Shown here: piece by piece, positions 33,971-41,878 of the stretch
Numbering within the stretch: the stretch's first letter is position 1
How the letters are laid out: each line of letters opens with the position of its first letter
NCBI RefSeq assembly: GCF_001955535.1
Contig: NZ_MPVN01000008.1
Span: 62,001 to 126,000 of the forward strand
Length of the DNA: 64,000 nucleotides
Source of the DNA: Paenibacillus sp. FSL H7-0326
Lineage (GTDB): Bacteria; Bacillota; Bacilli; Paenibacillales; Paenibacillaceae
Reading direction: 5' to 3'
Notes under the pieces: generated by a model
Databases searched by the model: none
Told to the model about the DNA's origin: nothing
What the model saw: only the letters and a program-made list of their open reading frames with translations
Program-made: the position numbers and the translations under genes

Positions 33971-35425
33971 TTAGGATGGATCTGTACTAAAATCGCACTC
34001 CTTCAGCGGGATCACCTTTGTTTTATGCTTCCACTTATACCCGAGCCAAATCGCGAGGAATAATGGAATCGTAAAGTATGTGGCTACGAAGTCGATCCAG
34101 GTTACATCGCTAAGATCAAGGGTAAGTGCCTGACCAAGAATAACGATCATACAGAGCACAAAGGCAAAGAGTGGACCAAACGGGAACCATTTTGCTCTGA
34201 AAGGCAAGTCCTTTAGATCTCTTCCTTGAGCGACATAGGCTTTTCTGAAACGATAATGGCTGATGGAAATACCGAGCCAAGTTATAAATCCGCACATTCC
34301 AGATGCGTTAAGCAGCCAGGTATATACCACACCATCGCCAAACATGGAAGCCAGGAAGGCCAGCATGCCGATGACTGCAGTGAGCAGCAGGGAATACACA
34401 GGAATTCCTCGTTTGTTCAGCTTTGCAAAAATACGCGGCGCTTTGCCGTCCTTCGCCAGTGCGTACAGCACACGGCTTGAAGCAAACATCCCTGAATTAC
34501 CCGCAGATAGTACAGAAGTCAGGATAACCGCGTTCATCACAGAAGCGGCAAAGGCGAACCCTGCTTTTTCAAATACGAGCGTAAACGGGCTGACGCTGAT
34601 CGTTTCCAGATCCGAGTTCAATAGGTTGGGATCGGAATAAGGAATGATGAGACCAATAACCAGAATCGTCAGGATATAGAAGATCAGAATCCGCCAGAAA
34701 ATTTGCCGAATGGCACGCGGTACGCTCTTACGCGGATTTTCACTCTCACCGGCAGCGACCCCGACAAGCTCCGTTCCCTGGAAAGAGAATCCGGCTGCCA
34801 TGAATACACCGAGTAGCGCAAAGAATCCGCCGTGCAGTGGGGCATCCCCTACGGTAAAGTTCTCAAAGCCGGTCGCTTCTCCGCCCAGGATACCGAAGAT
34901 CATCATGACACCGACAATGAGGAATACGATGACAAGTACAATTTTGATAAGTGCAAACCAGTATTCGGATTCTCCGTAACCTTTAACGGACAAGACATTA
35001 AGTCCGATAAGCAAGAGCAGGAACACCAGGCTCCACAATGCTGAGTTGCTGTCCGGGAACCAATATTTCAAAATAATCGTTGCTGCTGACAGTTCAGCTG
35101 CAATCGTAATCGCCCAGTTGTACCAGAAATTCCACCCAAGGGCAAACCCAAGGGAAGGATCTACGAATCTTGTAGCATAAGTGCTGAATGAACCGGAGTC
35201 TGGCATGAAGGTAGCAAGCTCTCCAAGGCTGGTCATTAGGAAGTAAACCATGATGCCAACCGCAGCATAAGCGATGAGTGCGCCGCCTGGGCCAGAGTTC
35301 GCAATCGCGCCCCCGCTGGCGAGGAACAATCCTGTACCGATTGAGCCGCCGAGGGCGATCATTGTCATATGTCTTGTTTTAAGCCCTTTTTTCAAGCCAG
35401 GGCCTGTCGTTTCTTGATGCTGCAT
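33971..35425 (-). CDS. Amino acid permease, probably lysine-specific
   Basis: 484-residue APC-superfamily transporter with twelve helices. The amino acid permease signature region GLKTRHMTMIALGGSIGTGLFLASG near the N-terminus and FSFQGTELVGVAAGESENPRKSVPRAIRQIFWRI in the middle are clear (AAT family, as LysP). The untranslated leader carries a lysine riboswitch, which strongly suggests lysine uptake, as for B. subtilis YvsH. Substrate therefore rests on the riboswitch and not on protein motifs alone. Confidence 0.9.
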   Translation of the reverse strand: MQHQETTGPGLKKGLKTRHMTMIALGGSIGTGLFLASGGAIANSGPGGALIAYAAVGIMVYFLMTSLGELATFMPDSGSFSTYATRFVDPSLGFALGWNFWYNWAITIAAELSAATIILKYWFPDSNSALWSLVFLLLLIGLNVLSVKGYGESEYWFALIKIVLVIVFLIVGVMMIFGILGGEATGFENFTVGDAPLHGGFFALLGVFMAAGFSFQGTELVGVAAGESENPRKSVPRAIRQIFWRILIFYILTILVIGLIIPYSDPNLLNSDLETISVSPFTLVFEKAGFAFAASVMNAVILTSVLSAGNSGMFASSRVLYALAKDGKAPRIFAKLNKRGIPVYSLLLTAVIGMLAFLASMFGDGVVYTWLLNASGMCGFITWLGISISHYRFRKAYVAQGRDLKDLPFRAKWFPFGPLFAFVLCMIVILGQALTLDLSDVTWIDFVATYFTIPLFLAIWLGYKWKHKTKVIPLKECDFSTDPS

Positions 35426-35517
35426 TTTTTTAATACACTCCTTCTATTTGGTCTTACGTATGCATCTATTCCATAAATCTCAAGGTATTATGAAATGGAT
35501 TCGTATGCCGGGAAAGA

Positions 35518-35552
35518 ATAAAAAAAGACCGCTGGTTTGTATACCCGCGGTC
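35518..35552 (-). terminator. Riboswitch-controlled terminator
   Basis: On the - strand GACCGC pairs with GCGGTC (35527-35532 with 35547-35552), with GGT/ACC pairs inside, followed by a run of nine T. It lies between the lysine aptamer and the permease start and would stop transcription when lysine is bound. Confidence 0.85.
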
Positions 35553-35587
35553 CCTATTTTTAACTTCCGCACCATACTTTAAACGTT

Positions 35588-35786
35588 AAGATAGCTCAAC
35601 ATAGCTGTACGCTATGACAGTTCTGCTCCTTTCGGATCTAGCAGCCCCAACCTGGAGTACGTTTCATAGAGCAGTACTCAAACAGATTTCGGCGGGTACG
35701 CCTTTCAACACGGAATCCAAACGGCAGCTCTTATGCCTCTTCCGGTTTACTGATCGTAACCGCGACCTCTACCTCACCTGTGTATG
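35588..35786 (-). promoter_or_regulatory. Lysine riboswitch (L-box)
   Basis: The - strand leader contains conserved lysine-aptamer pieces in order: GAGGTAGAGGTCGCGG, GAGGCATAAGAGCTGCCG, TTTGGATTCCG, GAAAGGCG...CGCCGAAA, a long P3-type arm (GAGTACTGCTC...CGTACTCC), and an ACTGTCATAG segment closing to the P1 side. These agree in order and spacing with the lysC leader of B. subtilis. The downstream terminator fits transcriptional attenuation by lysine. Confidence 0.9.
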
Positions 35787-35828
35787 ATGAGGTGTATCTT
35801 ATATTCAATTTGCTGTAAAACAGACTTC

Positions 35829-35858
35829 AGTATAAAGCAAGAGCTGCTTAGAAGGCAA
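35829..35858 (-). promoter_or_regulatory. Candidate promoter of the lysine permease
   Basis: On the - strand TTGCCT (35858-35853) and TATACT (35834-35829) are separated by 18 bases, placing the start just before the riboswitch. Confidence 0.5.
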
Positions 35859-35897
35859 TGGTATAATCTTCCTTATTATGTGAGGATTTGATGAAGA

Positions 35898-37034
35898 TTA
35901 ATCCCGCTTGCGTCCCGCCATTTGCTGCCAGACTGTGCCGGCTGCCTGCTCTCCGGATTCAATCCTTTCCAGCGCCATTTTTGCCTGGAGGCTGACCTCA
36001 AATTCCGGATCATCTGCTGCGATCTCAAGCACTTCTCTCGCATCCTCTGTACCTACTTCATATAAGAAGCGGGCTGCACGCCAGCGAACAAGCTTGCTGC
36101 TGTCCTTAAGCGCAGTCATCATGACTGGCGTGGCTGCCGGATCCCCGATATCGGACAATGTATCACCTGCAGTCCGTCGTACGGCAGGTGATTTATCCTG
36201 CATTGCTTCATATAATAGCTCCTGAGCCTCCGGCGTCTTCAGATCACCCAAGTAGACAACTGCCAGACGGCGTGTTTGCATCTTCTCATCCTTCAGGGCC
36301 GTATGAATCAGGTCTATACGCTCTGGCGTAGGCTCCATCTGATCAAGCGCGGCATAACGAACGCGCCAGTCGTCATTTTGCAGTGCTGTCCGAATCTCCT
36401 CGTCCGTTAAATCTCTGCGCTGCTCAACAAACTCCTCTTGCTTGGTGCCGTGAGCGATGGCTTGCTCGATCACTTTTTGAAGCCGTTCCGGAGGAAAGGC
36501 TGCTTCGAGCTCCTGCTCAACCTCGCGGGCAATATCAGCTAATTCGCCGTAACGAACACCATAGTCCGTCAGCTTGCGTTCCTTGATCAGCGTCGCGGAG
36601 GCAACCTCAGTCACCGCCTTTACAAACCGGTCAGACAGAGAGATACGTTCCTCTTGTGCGCCTGCTTTGACTCGGATTTGCATGGGGACTCCACGGAAGA
36701 ATTGAACAAATACCTGAGCTTCTCCGAAGTGTTCCCCGTCGGCTGCATCTGCCTCAGCCCATTGCAGCTGCGCACCTTCCTGGCCCAGCTTTTCCTGGAC
36801 TTCACCAAGGATGGCAGACCAGTCAGCATTGCCTTTGCGATCCAGTGCAACAAAGCCGGCAGTATGGAACACACTTTTGACCCCTGGAATATGAAGCATC
36901 TGGCGGATAAAGGCAGGAGCAGAACGCTCGTTATCTAATGTATAGGTTCGGCGAATGCCTGATTCAAGCTGTTCGTCGAGATGCAGCATCATCGTATTTG
37001 GACTCGGTGTAGGTTCAATGGATGTAATTTTCAT
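35898..37034 (-). CDS. CvfC/YpgR-like HEAT-repeat protein with NifU-N-like domain
   Basis: 378 residues from ATG 37034, which has CGGAGGT about 11 bases upstream; the upstream ATG 37058 lacks a site. The N-terminus (MKITSIEPTPSPNTMMLHLDE ... IPGVKSVFHTAGFVALDRKG) is the scaffold-NfuA/NifU N-terminal-like domain. The C-terminal half has HEAT-type repeats (DWRVRYAALDQM; TRRLAVVYLGDL; AVRRTAGDTLSDIG; LVRWRAARFLYEVG). This layout matches staphylococcal conserved virulence factor C. Molecular function is not established; iron-sulfur or protein scaffolding is a guess from the domain. Confidence 0.87.
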   Translation of the reverse strand: MKITSIEPTPSPNTMMLHLDEQLESGIRRTYTLDNERSAPAFIRQMLHIPGVKSVFHTAGFVALDRKGNADWSAILGEVQEKLGQEGAQLQWAEADAADGEHFGEAQVFVQFFRGVPMQIRVKAGAQEERISLSDRFVKAVTEVASATLIKERKLTDYGVRYGELADIAREVEQELEAAFPPERLQKVIEQAIAHGTKQEEFVEQRRDLTDEEIRTALQNDDWRVRYAALDQMEPTPERIDLIHTALKDEKMQTRRLAVVYLGDLKTPEAQELLYEAMQDKSPAVRRTAGDTLSDIGDPAATPVMMTALKDSSKLVRWRAARFLYEVGTEDAREVLEIAADDPEFEVSLQAKMALERIESGEQAAGTVWQQMAGRKRD

Positions 37035-37204
37035 AATAGATCGTCGACCTCCGTTCATGTTCTTTGTTTATTGTAGCCAAATATTTCATTCCTATTTTGT
37101 ATGAAATTTTAAGTGTACAATATTATTGTAACGGATTAAACCGCTGGGTTCATCATTTTGGCGGCTCTTTCTTTGTTTATTGGGAAATTCGGCGTTATTT
37201 ATGC

Positions 37205-37210
37205 TATAAT
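37205..37210 (+). promoter_or_regulatory. -10 element upstream of the ABC-F gene
   Basis: A perfect TATAAT at 37205-37210 with a weak TTGGGA 19 bases upstream gives a leader of about 150 bases before the ABC-F start. Long leaders are common for regulated ABC-F genes, but I found no convincing terminator/anti-terminator pair or leader peptide here. Nothing else was seen in 37035-37364. Confidence 0.45.
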
Positions 37211-37364
37211 ATGTTGCCATACGGGTAGAAAAAGGCTTTCACCCCAGTCCGTCATAGCTAGTTGTGCGAGGATGTAGTATCAAGGCTTGGAATAAACGGA
37301 TGCAAGATGCTGATGCAGGCCAATGATGAACAATTTAATTTATATATAAAGGATGGTATGTTGA

Positions 37365-38990
37365 ATGATCAGTACAAGCGGCATAACGCTCCGCTACGGT
37401 AAACGTGCATTGTTTGAAGATGTGAACATCAAGTTTACCCCAGGGAACTGCTACGGCCTTATCGGGGCTAACGGAGCAGGGAAATCAACGTTTTTGAAAA
37501 TTTTGTCCGGTGAAATTGAAGCAAACCAAGGTGAAGTACACATGACACCAGGCGAGCGGATGGCTGTTCTGAAACAGAATCATTACGCTTACGATGAGTA
37601 TCCGGTCCTTGAGACGGTTATTATGGGTCACACTCGTTTGTATGAAATTATGAAGGAAAAAGATGCGCTTTACGCCAAATCCGATTTTACCGAAGAGGAT
37701 GGTCTGCGTGCAGGTGAGCTTGAAGGTGAGTTCGCGGAGCTGAACGGCTGGGACGCGGAACCGGATGCAGCAGCGCTTCTGATTGGTCTTGGCATTCCTC
37801 GTGACATGCACGAGCAAAAAATGGCCGACCTGAGCGGCAATGAGAAGGTACGTGTTCTCTTGGCGCAGGCTTTGTTCGGAAACCCGAACAATTTGCTGCT
37901 CGATGAGCCTACCAACTATCTGGATCTGGAATCCATCCAATGGCTGGAGAACTTCCTGATGGATTATGAAGGTACAGTTATCGTGGTATCCCATGACCGT
38001 CACTTCCTGAACAAAGTATGTACGCATATTGCAGATATTGATTTTGGCAAAATTCAGCTGTATGTAGGTAACTATGATTTCTGGTATGAATCCAGTCAGC
38101 TGGCGCTTGCCCTGCAGCGTGATGCGAATAAGAAAAAAGAAGAGAAGATGAAAGAACTTCAAGCGTTTATTCAGCGCTTCTCTGCCAATGCATCCAAGTC
38201 CAAACAGGCAACTTCCCGTAAGAAGCAGCTTGAAAAAATTCAGTTGGACGATATTCGTCCATCGAATCGGAAATATCCGTTCATCAACTTTAAGCCTGAG
38301 CGTGAAGCAGGTAAGCAGCTTCTGACGATTGATCGTCTGAGCAAATCTGTTGAGGGCGAGCAAGTTCTTAACAATCTCAGCATCGTGGTGAACAAGGGTG
38401 ATAAGATTGCCTTTGTTGGACCTAACGGATTGCCGAAATCCACCCTTTTTGAAGTGCTGATGGGTGAGACGGAAGCTGATTCCGGGGAATATACTTGGGG
38501 TGTTACGACTTCGCAGGCGTATTTCCCGAAAGACAACTCCAAGTATTTTGAGGGTGTAGATATGAACCTGGTTGAGTGGCTGCGCCAATATTCCAAGGAT
38601 CAGGAAGAAACCTTCCTGCGTGGATTCCTTGGACGCATGCTGTTCTCTGGAGAAGAAGCGCTCAAGAAAGCAAGCGTGCTGTCCGGTGGAGAAAAAGTCC
38701 GCTGTATGCTTGCCAAAATGATGCTGAACGGTGCGAATGTGCTTATTCTGGATGAGCCTACGAACCACTTGGATCTCGAATCCATCACGGCACTGAACAA
38801 TGGTCTGATTGATACGGATGCAACGATTCTGTTCACATCCCATGACCATCAGTTTATTCAAACCATCGCGAACCGTATCATTGAAATTACACCAACAGGT
38901 GTAATTGACCGTCAAATGAGCTATGATGAATACCTTGAGAACGATGAAGTGAAACAGCTGCGTGCTCAAATGTATCCTGTAGAAGCTTAG
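37365..38990 (+). CDS. ABC-F family ATPase (YkpA/YbiT-like)
   Basis: 541 residues with two ABC domains and no membrane helix, joined by a charged linker (about residues 240-305: KKKEEKMKELQAF ... KSKQATSRKKQLEKI). ABC-F proteins bind the ribosome and act on stalled or antibiotic-blocked translation. Domain 1: Walker A GANGAGKSTFL, signature LSGNEKVRVLLAQ, Walker B NLLLDEPTNYLDLE. Domain 2: Walker A GPNGLPKSTLF (Pro replaces the Gly before Lys), signature LSGGEKVRCML, Walker B VLILDEPTNHLDLE. Both unusual residues belong to the same composite ATP site. It has its own promoter and a strong terminator. Confidence 0.93.
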   Translation: MISTSGITLRYGKRALFEDVNIKFTPGNCYGLIGANGAGKSTFLKILSGEIEANQGEVHMTPGERMAVLKQNHYAYDEYPVLETVIMGHTRLYEIMKEKDALYAKSDFTEEDGLRAGELEGEFAELNGWDAEPDAAALLIGLGIPRDMHEQKMADLSGNEKVRVLLAQALFGNPNNLLLDEPTNYLDLESIQWLENFLMDYEGTVIVVSHDRHFLNKVCTHIADIDFGKIQLYVGNYDFWYESSQLALALQRDANKKKEEKMKELQAFIQRFSANASKSKQATSRKKQLEKIQLDDIRPSNRKYPFINFKPEREAGKQLLTIDRLSKSVEGEQVLNNLSIVVNKGDKIAFVGPNGLPKSTLFEVLMGETEADSGEYTWGVTTSQAYFPKDNSKYFEGVDMNLVEWLRQYSKDQEETFLRGFLGRMLFSGEEALKKASVLSGGEKVRCMLAKMMLNGANVLILDEPTNHLDLESITALNNGLIDTDATILFTSHDHQFIQTIANRIIEITPTGVIDRQMSYDEYLENDEVKQLRAQMYPVEA

Positions 38991-39004
38991 GAACATATCC
39001 ATAT

Positions 39005-39069
39005 AAAAAGTCCGTATTCCATGGATTGAATGGTTTAACTCATTCATCCAGAATACGGACTTTTTACGT
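39005..39069. terminator. Bidirectional terminator after the ABC-F gene
   Basis: AAAAAGTCCGTATTC (39005-39019) pairs perfectly with GAATACGGACTTTTT (39051-39065); an inner TGGATTGAATG/CATTCATCCA stem extends it. It serves convergent genes. Confidence 0.93.
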
Positions 39070-39108
39070 TTTGCCAGCGGCAGTTGAATAATTGGAGGAT
39101 AGCCAATA

Positions 39109-39291
39109 TTAGGACCCGCCAGTACGGCGACGTTGATTGTTCGGCTTTTTGTTGTTTTGGCTGACTAACTTTTTCGTTCCATTATTTTGGAAGCCGCCGC
39201 GATTCCCGTTGTTTTGCTCTTTTTTCTGGGCGAGCTTTTGCTTGACTGCATCCGCTAGACTGATTTTACGAGGCTCGTTATTTTCGCTCAT
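39109..39291 (-). CDS. Small basic, disordered protein, unknown
   Basis: 60 residues from ATG 39291, about 10 bases after GAGGAGGT; the ATG at 39300 abuts the site and is rejected. The first 25 residues could form a helix (EPRKISLADAVKQKLAQKK); the rest is Asn/Gln/Lys/Arg/Gly-rich (NNGNRGGF, KKPNNQRRRTGG) and looks disordered and nucleic-acid-binding. No family recognised with certainty. The gene lies just downstream of four 41-bp tandem repeats. Confidence 0.75.
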   Translation of the reverse strand: MSENNEPRKISLADAVKQKLAQKKEQNNGNRGGFQNNGTKKLVSQNNKKPNNQRRRTGGS

Positions 39292-39318
39292 GAGATACAT
39301 ACCTCCTCTTTAGTGATG

Positions 39319-39482
39319 ACTACCCGGTTGAAATGTAGGGTATACATACTTAACAATTCACTACCCGGTTGAGATGTAGAGTATACATACTTAACATTTC
39401 ATTACCCGATTGAAATGTTGAGTATACATACGTAACAATTCACTACCCGGTTGAAATGTAGAGTATAAATACTTAACATTTC
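39319..39482. repeat. Four tandem 41-bp repeats
   Basis: Units start at 39319, 39360, 39401 and 39442, each 41 bases, and share ACTACCCGGTTGAAATG, then TAGAGTATACATAC and TTAACA(A/T)TTC, with a few substitutions per copy (unit 3 is the most divergent). On the - strand each unit contains GTATAC, 14 bases, then GGGTAG or GGGTAA (copy 4 has TTATAC in place of GTATAC). The array lies directly upstream of the small basic protein gene. The rest of 39483-39766 shows no other structure that I can support. Confidence 0.95.
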
Positions 39483-39766
39483 AACCTAATTCTATCCGTT
39501 TTTAAATCTCCAAACAAGGGCAAGAATAGATTAGAGTGAAATGTGAAAAAACAGAATGTTTTGCGCTTATGCAAAAAAGTTTGTTAGGACTCATAGCAGT
39601 GCCGCCAAGCAACACTGTTTCGTCTTGTCTACAGCAATGTGATCTGGCAACATTGTTTCTATAGACCCACACGGTGCCCATTTGGTAACATGGTAAAACG
39701 ATTGTTCAAGCTGCACGTGTATATGAAATATATTTGTGTGCTTCAAAAAAAGGAGTGTCGTTTCGG

Positions 39767-40642
39767 TTGAATGCTTATGATGATATTAAAAAAGGGGAGC
39801 GCGGGGCATGGATCAGCATCGCTGCTTACCTCGTTCTGTCAGCCTTTAAGCTTATTTGTGGATTTGCGTTTAATTCAAGTGCTCTAAAAGCAGACGGCTT
39901 TAATAATCTCACAGACATTGTTGCTTCGATAGCTGTCCTTATTGGGCTGAGGATTTCACGGAAGCCGCCGGATTCGGATCATGCTTACGGTCATTTCCGT
40001 GCGGAAACGGTGGCAGCACTGATGGCTTCATTTATTATGGCCATGGTCGGGATTCAGGTGCTCATTGATGCGGGAACTTCACTTTTTGAAGGAACGAAGG
40101 AGATCCCTGATATTTGGTCAGCTCTCGTTGCAGGAGTGGCTGCCGTAGTTATGATTGGAGTTTATTTGTATAATCGCAAATTAGCCCGCCAGATCAGAAG
40201 TCAGGCGTTAATGGCTGCAGCCAAAGATAATCTCTCTGATGCATTCGTTAGTGTGGGGGCTGCTATTGGTATCATTGGAGCCCAGTTCGGTTTGCCTTGG
40301 ATGGATACCGTTGCTGCATTTATTGTAGGTCTTCTCATTTGTAAGACAGCCTGGGATATCTTTAGAGAATCGACGCATAGTCTAACAGACGGTTTTGATG
40401 AGGATCAGCTGCATGATTTGCGAACTACGGTCGCCAAAACGCCTGGGGTGCAGGGCATCAAGGATGTCAAAGCAAGGCTGTACGGCAGTCATGTTATGGT
40501 CGATGTGGTAGTTGAGGTGGCAAGGGATCTAAGTATTGTCGAAGGGCATCACATCAGTGATACGATTGAAGAAAATATGCGGAGACATCACAATATTATG
40601 CATGTGCATGTGCATGTGGAGCCGGAAGAAACGCGGATCTAG
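39767..40642 (+). CDS. Cation diffusion facilitator, manganese-type
   Basis: 291 residues from TTG 39767 (AAAGGAG 11 bases upstream); earlier in-frame TTG 39734 precedes the ribosome site. Six helices then a cytoplasmic ferredoxin-like domain ending HNIMHVHVHVEPEE. The metal site in helix 2 reads KADGFNNLTD and in helix 5 AKDNLSDAFVS, i.e. the DGxNNxxD/DNxxD pattern of manganese exporters (MntE, B. subtilis MneP/MneS) rather than the HxxxD zinc pattern. It should export Mn(II) in exchange for protons. Monocistronic. Confidence 0.92.
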   Translation: MNAYDDIKKGERGAWISIAAYLVLSAFKLICGFAFNSSALKADGFNNLTDIVASIAVLIGLRISRKPPDSDHAYGHFRAETVAALMASFIMAMVGIQVLIDAGTSLFEGTKEIPDIWSALVAGVAAVVMIGVYLYNRKLARQIRSQALMAAAKDNLSDAFVSVGAAIGIIGAQFGLPWMDTVAAFIVGLLICKTAWDIFRESTHSLTDGFDEDQLHDLRTTVAKTPGVQGIKDVKARLYGSHVMVDVVVEVARDLSIVEGHHISDTIEENMRRHHNIMHVHVHVEPEETRI

Positions 40643-40669
40643 CTGAATAGCGACGAATCAAAAACATAA

Positions 40670-40718
40670 AAAAGGTGTCCCTCTCGTTAACAATTGTACG
40701 ATAGAGACACCTTTTGTC
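40670..40718. terminator. Bidirectional terminator
   Basis: AAAAGGTGTC (40670-40679) pairs with GACACCTTTT (40706-40715), with CTCTCG/CGATAGAG pairing inside. It lies between convergent genes. Confidence 0.88.
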
Positions 40719-40738
40719 ATATCATTTATTTTACTGCG

Positions 40739-41137
40739 TTACATTCCTGTATTGACCCATGCAATACCTTTCCAAGTATAAATCTCCACCCAAGTTTCAC
40801 CTGTAGTCTGGTTTACGACTTCATTACCGGTAACAGATACGAATTGAGGGCTGAGTGCACCTGTTGCTTTACCGTTAGGAGCATCATAGAAGTAAGTAAT
40901 TTTTGTAATCTCCAGTGGCTTAAGCGGGATATCGATTCCATCTCCAGGCTCTACAATCGGTTCTCCATAAACGACGTCGGACACGGATCCGTCTGTTGTA
41001 GATGTTCCATCAACGCTTACAGAAATCGGAGTCGGGGACTCTGTTTCTGTAGTTGGGGTAACTTCCTGTGCGCTGGCTGCTGCCGCCATGGAAGCTGTTA
41101 CAAGAAGTGCTGCGGTAATACTGATCATTTTTTTCAT
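40739..41137 (-). CDS. Exported protein with SH3-like C-terminus
   Basis: 132 residues. A clear signal peptide (MKKMISITAALLVTASMAAAASAQE), a Thr/Ser/Pro-rich linker to about residue 70, then a compact beta-type domain ITYFYDAPNGKATG ... VSVTGNEVVNQ ... TWVEIYTWKGIAWVNTG, which resembles bacterial SH3 domains that bind cell wall. AGGAGGAG precedes the ATG. A sigma-B-like promoter lies 49 bases upstream. Role unknown; a cell-wall-associated stress protein is plausible. Confidence 0.85.
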   Translation of the reverse strand: MKKMISITAALLVTASMAAAASAQEVTPTTETESPTPISVSVDGTSTTDGSVSDVVYGEPIVEPGDGIDIPLKPLEITKITYFYDAPNGKATGALSPQFVSVTGNEVVNQTTGETWVEIYTWKGIAWVNTGM

Positions 41138-41185
41138 TTTGATCTCCTCCTAGTGTTGTTATGTAGTTCTTACATGCTTTATCAA

Positions 41186-41211
41186 TAACCAAGCAAATAA
41201 GGATATGAAAC
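41186..41211 (-). promoter_or_regulatory. Sigma-B-like promoter of the exported SH3-like protein
   Basis: On the - strand GTTTCA (41211-41206), 14 bases, TGGTTA (41191-41186). The same -10 variant TGGTTA occurs before rsbV. Consensus for sigma-B in Bacillus is GTTTAA-N12-15-GGGTAT. Distance to the start codon is 49 bases. Confidence 0.55.
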
Positions 41212-41304
41212 ACAAATTATAACAATTATTTCTTTATTTATCCAAGGTCTATGTGCCTGGTTTCTAAATTGATGGTTTTGGACTAATTTCCCCGGGAAAA
41301 TAGC

Positions 41305-41391
41305 ACAAAAAAACCTTACCTGACAAAAGTGTGTAATACGGTTTAAGCAATCCAACCATCCTACACTTTTGTCACCGTAAGGTTTTTTGTG
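41305..41391 (-). terminator. Very long hairpin terminator
   Basis: An arm of about 30 bases beginning CACAAAAAAACCTTAC (41305-41334) is repeated as reverse complement ending GTAAGGTTTTTTGTG (41362-41391), with two or three mismatches and a 27-base loop. On the - strand the stem ends in a seven-T run, so it terminates the DUF1328 gene that lies upstream on that strand. The remaining intergenic sequence 41212-41304 shows nothing else. Confidence 0.8.
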
Positions 41392-41454
41392 TCAATCATT
41401 CGATGCTGCTCTAGCAGCATAATATCATTTTACATTTAGGCTTCCTTGGCTGCG

Positions 41455-41619
41455 TTATCGCGATCGGCTTCTTCCTGTGAAGAGAGAGATAACGAACAAT
41501 ACCAGGAATACGAAGAACAATACTTTGGCAATGGATGCAGCTGCTTCAACAATACCGAAGAATCCGAAGATACCGGCTACAACTGCTACGATTAGAAAAA
41601 TTAGTGACCATTTCAACAT
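41455..41619 (-). CDS. DUF1328 (YtjA-type) small membrane protein
   Basis: 54 residues from ATG 41619, preceded by GGAAAGG; the longer openings upstream are not plausible. Two hydrophobic helices (LKWSLIFLIVAVVAGIFGFFGI and IAKVLFFVFLVLFVISLFTG) with the family's GFxGI...AAxIAKxLFxxF pattern. Proteins of this type are associated with stress responses. A sigma-B-like promoter lies 76 bases upstream, divergent from a similar promoter of the next gene. Confidence 0.9.
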   Translation of the reverse strand: MLKWSLIFLIVAVVAGIFGFFGIVEAAASIAKVLFFVFLVLFVISLFTGRSRSR

Positions 41620-41694
41620 GGTAATCATCCTTTCCGTTTTGGTCGGAGGTGCGTTTCGCTTAGGGCTTGGCGTCACCTCGTTCGTAGTTGTCAT

Positions 41695-41719
41695 TAACCC
41701 AGAAGAATTATGACGAAAC
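41695..41719 (-). promoter_or_regulatory. Sigma-B-like promoter of the DUF1328 gene
   Basis: On the - strand GTTTCG (41719-41714), 13 bases, GGGTTA (41700-41695). It matches the sigma-B -35/-10 pattern at 4 of 6 and 5 of 6 positions. Confidence 0.62.
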
Positions 41720-41801
41720 AAAAAGGGGGACTAGAAGATATTGTCTGAAAATTCCCTACAAATAATACACGGGAAAACAGAATTTTACCGCCTTGCTGTT
41801 T

Positions 41802-41827
41802 GTTTCGACAAAGGGGAGGCAGGGTAA
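41802..41827 (+). promoter_or_regulatory. Sigma-B-like promoter of the DUF948 gene
   Basis: GTTTCG (41802-41807), 14 bases, GGGTAA (41822-41827), 52 bases before the start codon. Divergent from the preceding sigma-B-like promoter, about 80 bases away. Confidence 0.62.
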
Positions 41828-41878
41828 CTATGAAATAACAAAACAACAAAACAAATTGCGAAAGCGAGGTCATTCAAT

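Noticed and set aside
37485..39047. 520-codon open frame antisense to the ABC-F gene
   Set aside because: Same explanation: the sense strand has intact ABC motifs, the antisense product is His/Phe/Ile-rich noise.
39319..39482. Possible CRISPR array
   Set aside because: The repeats are contiguous 41-bp tandem units with no spacers and no cas genes nearby.
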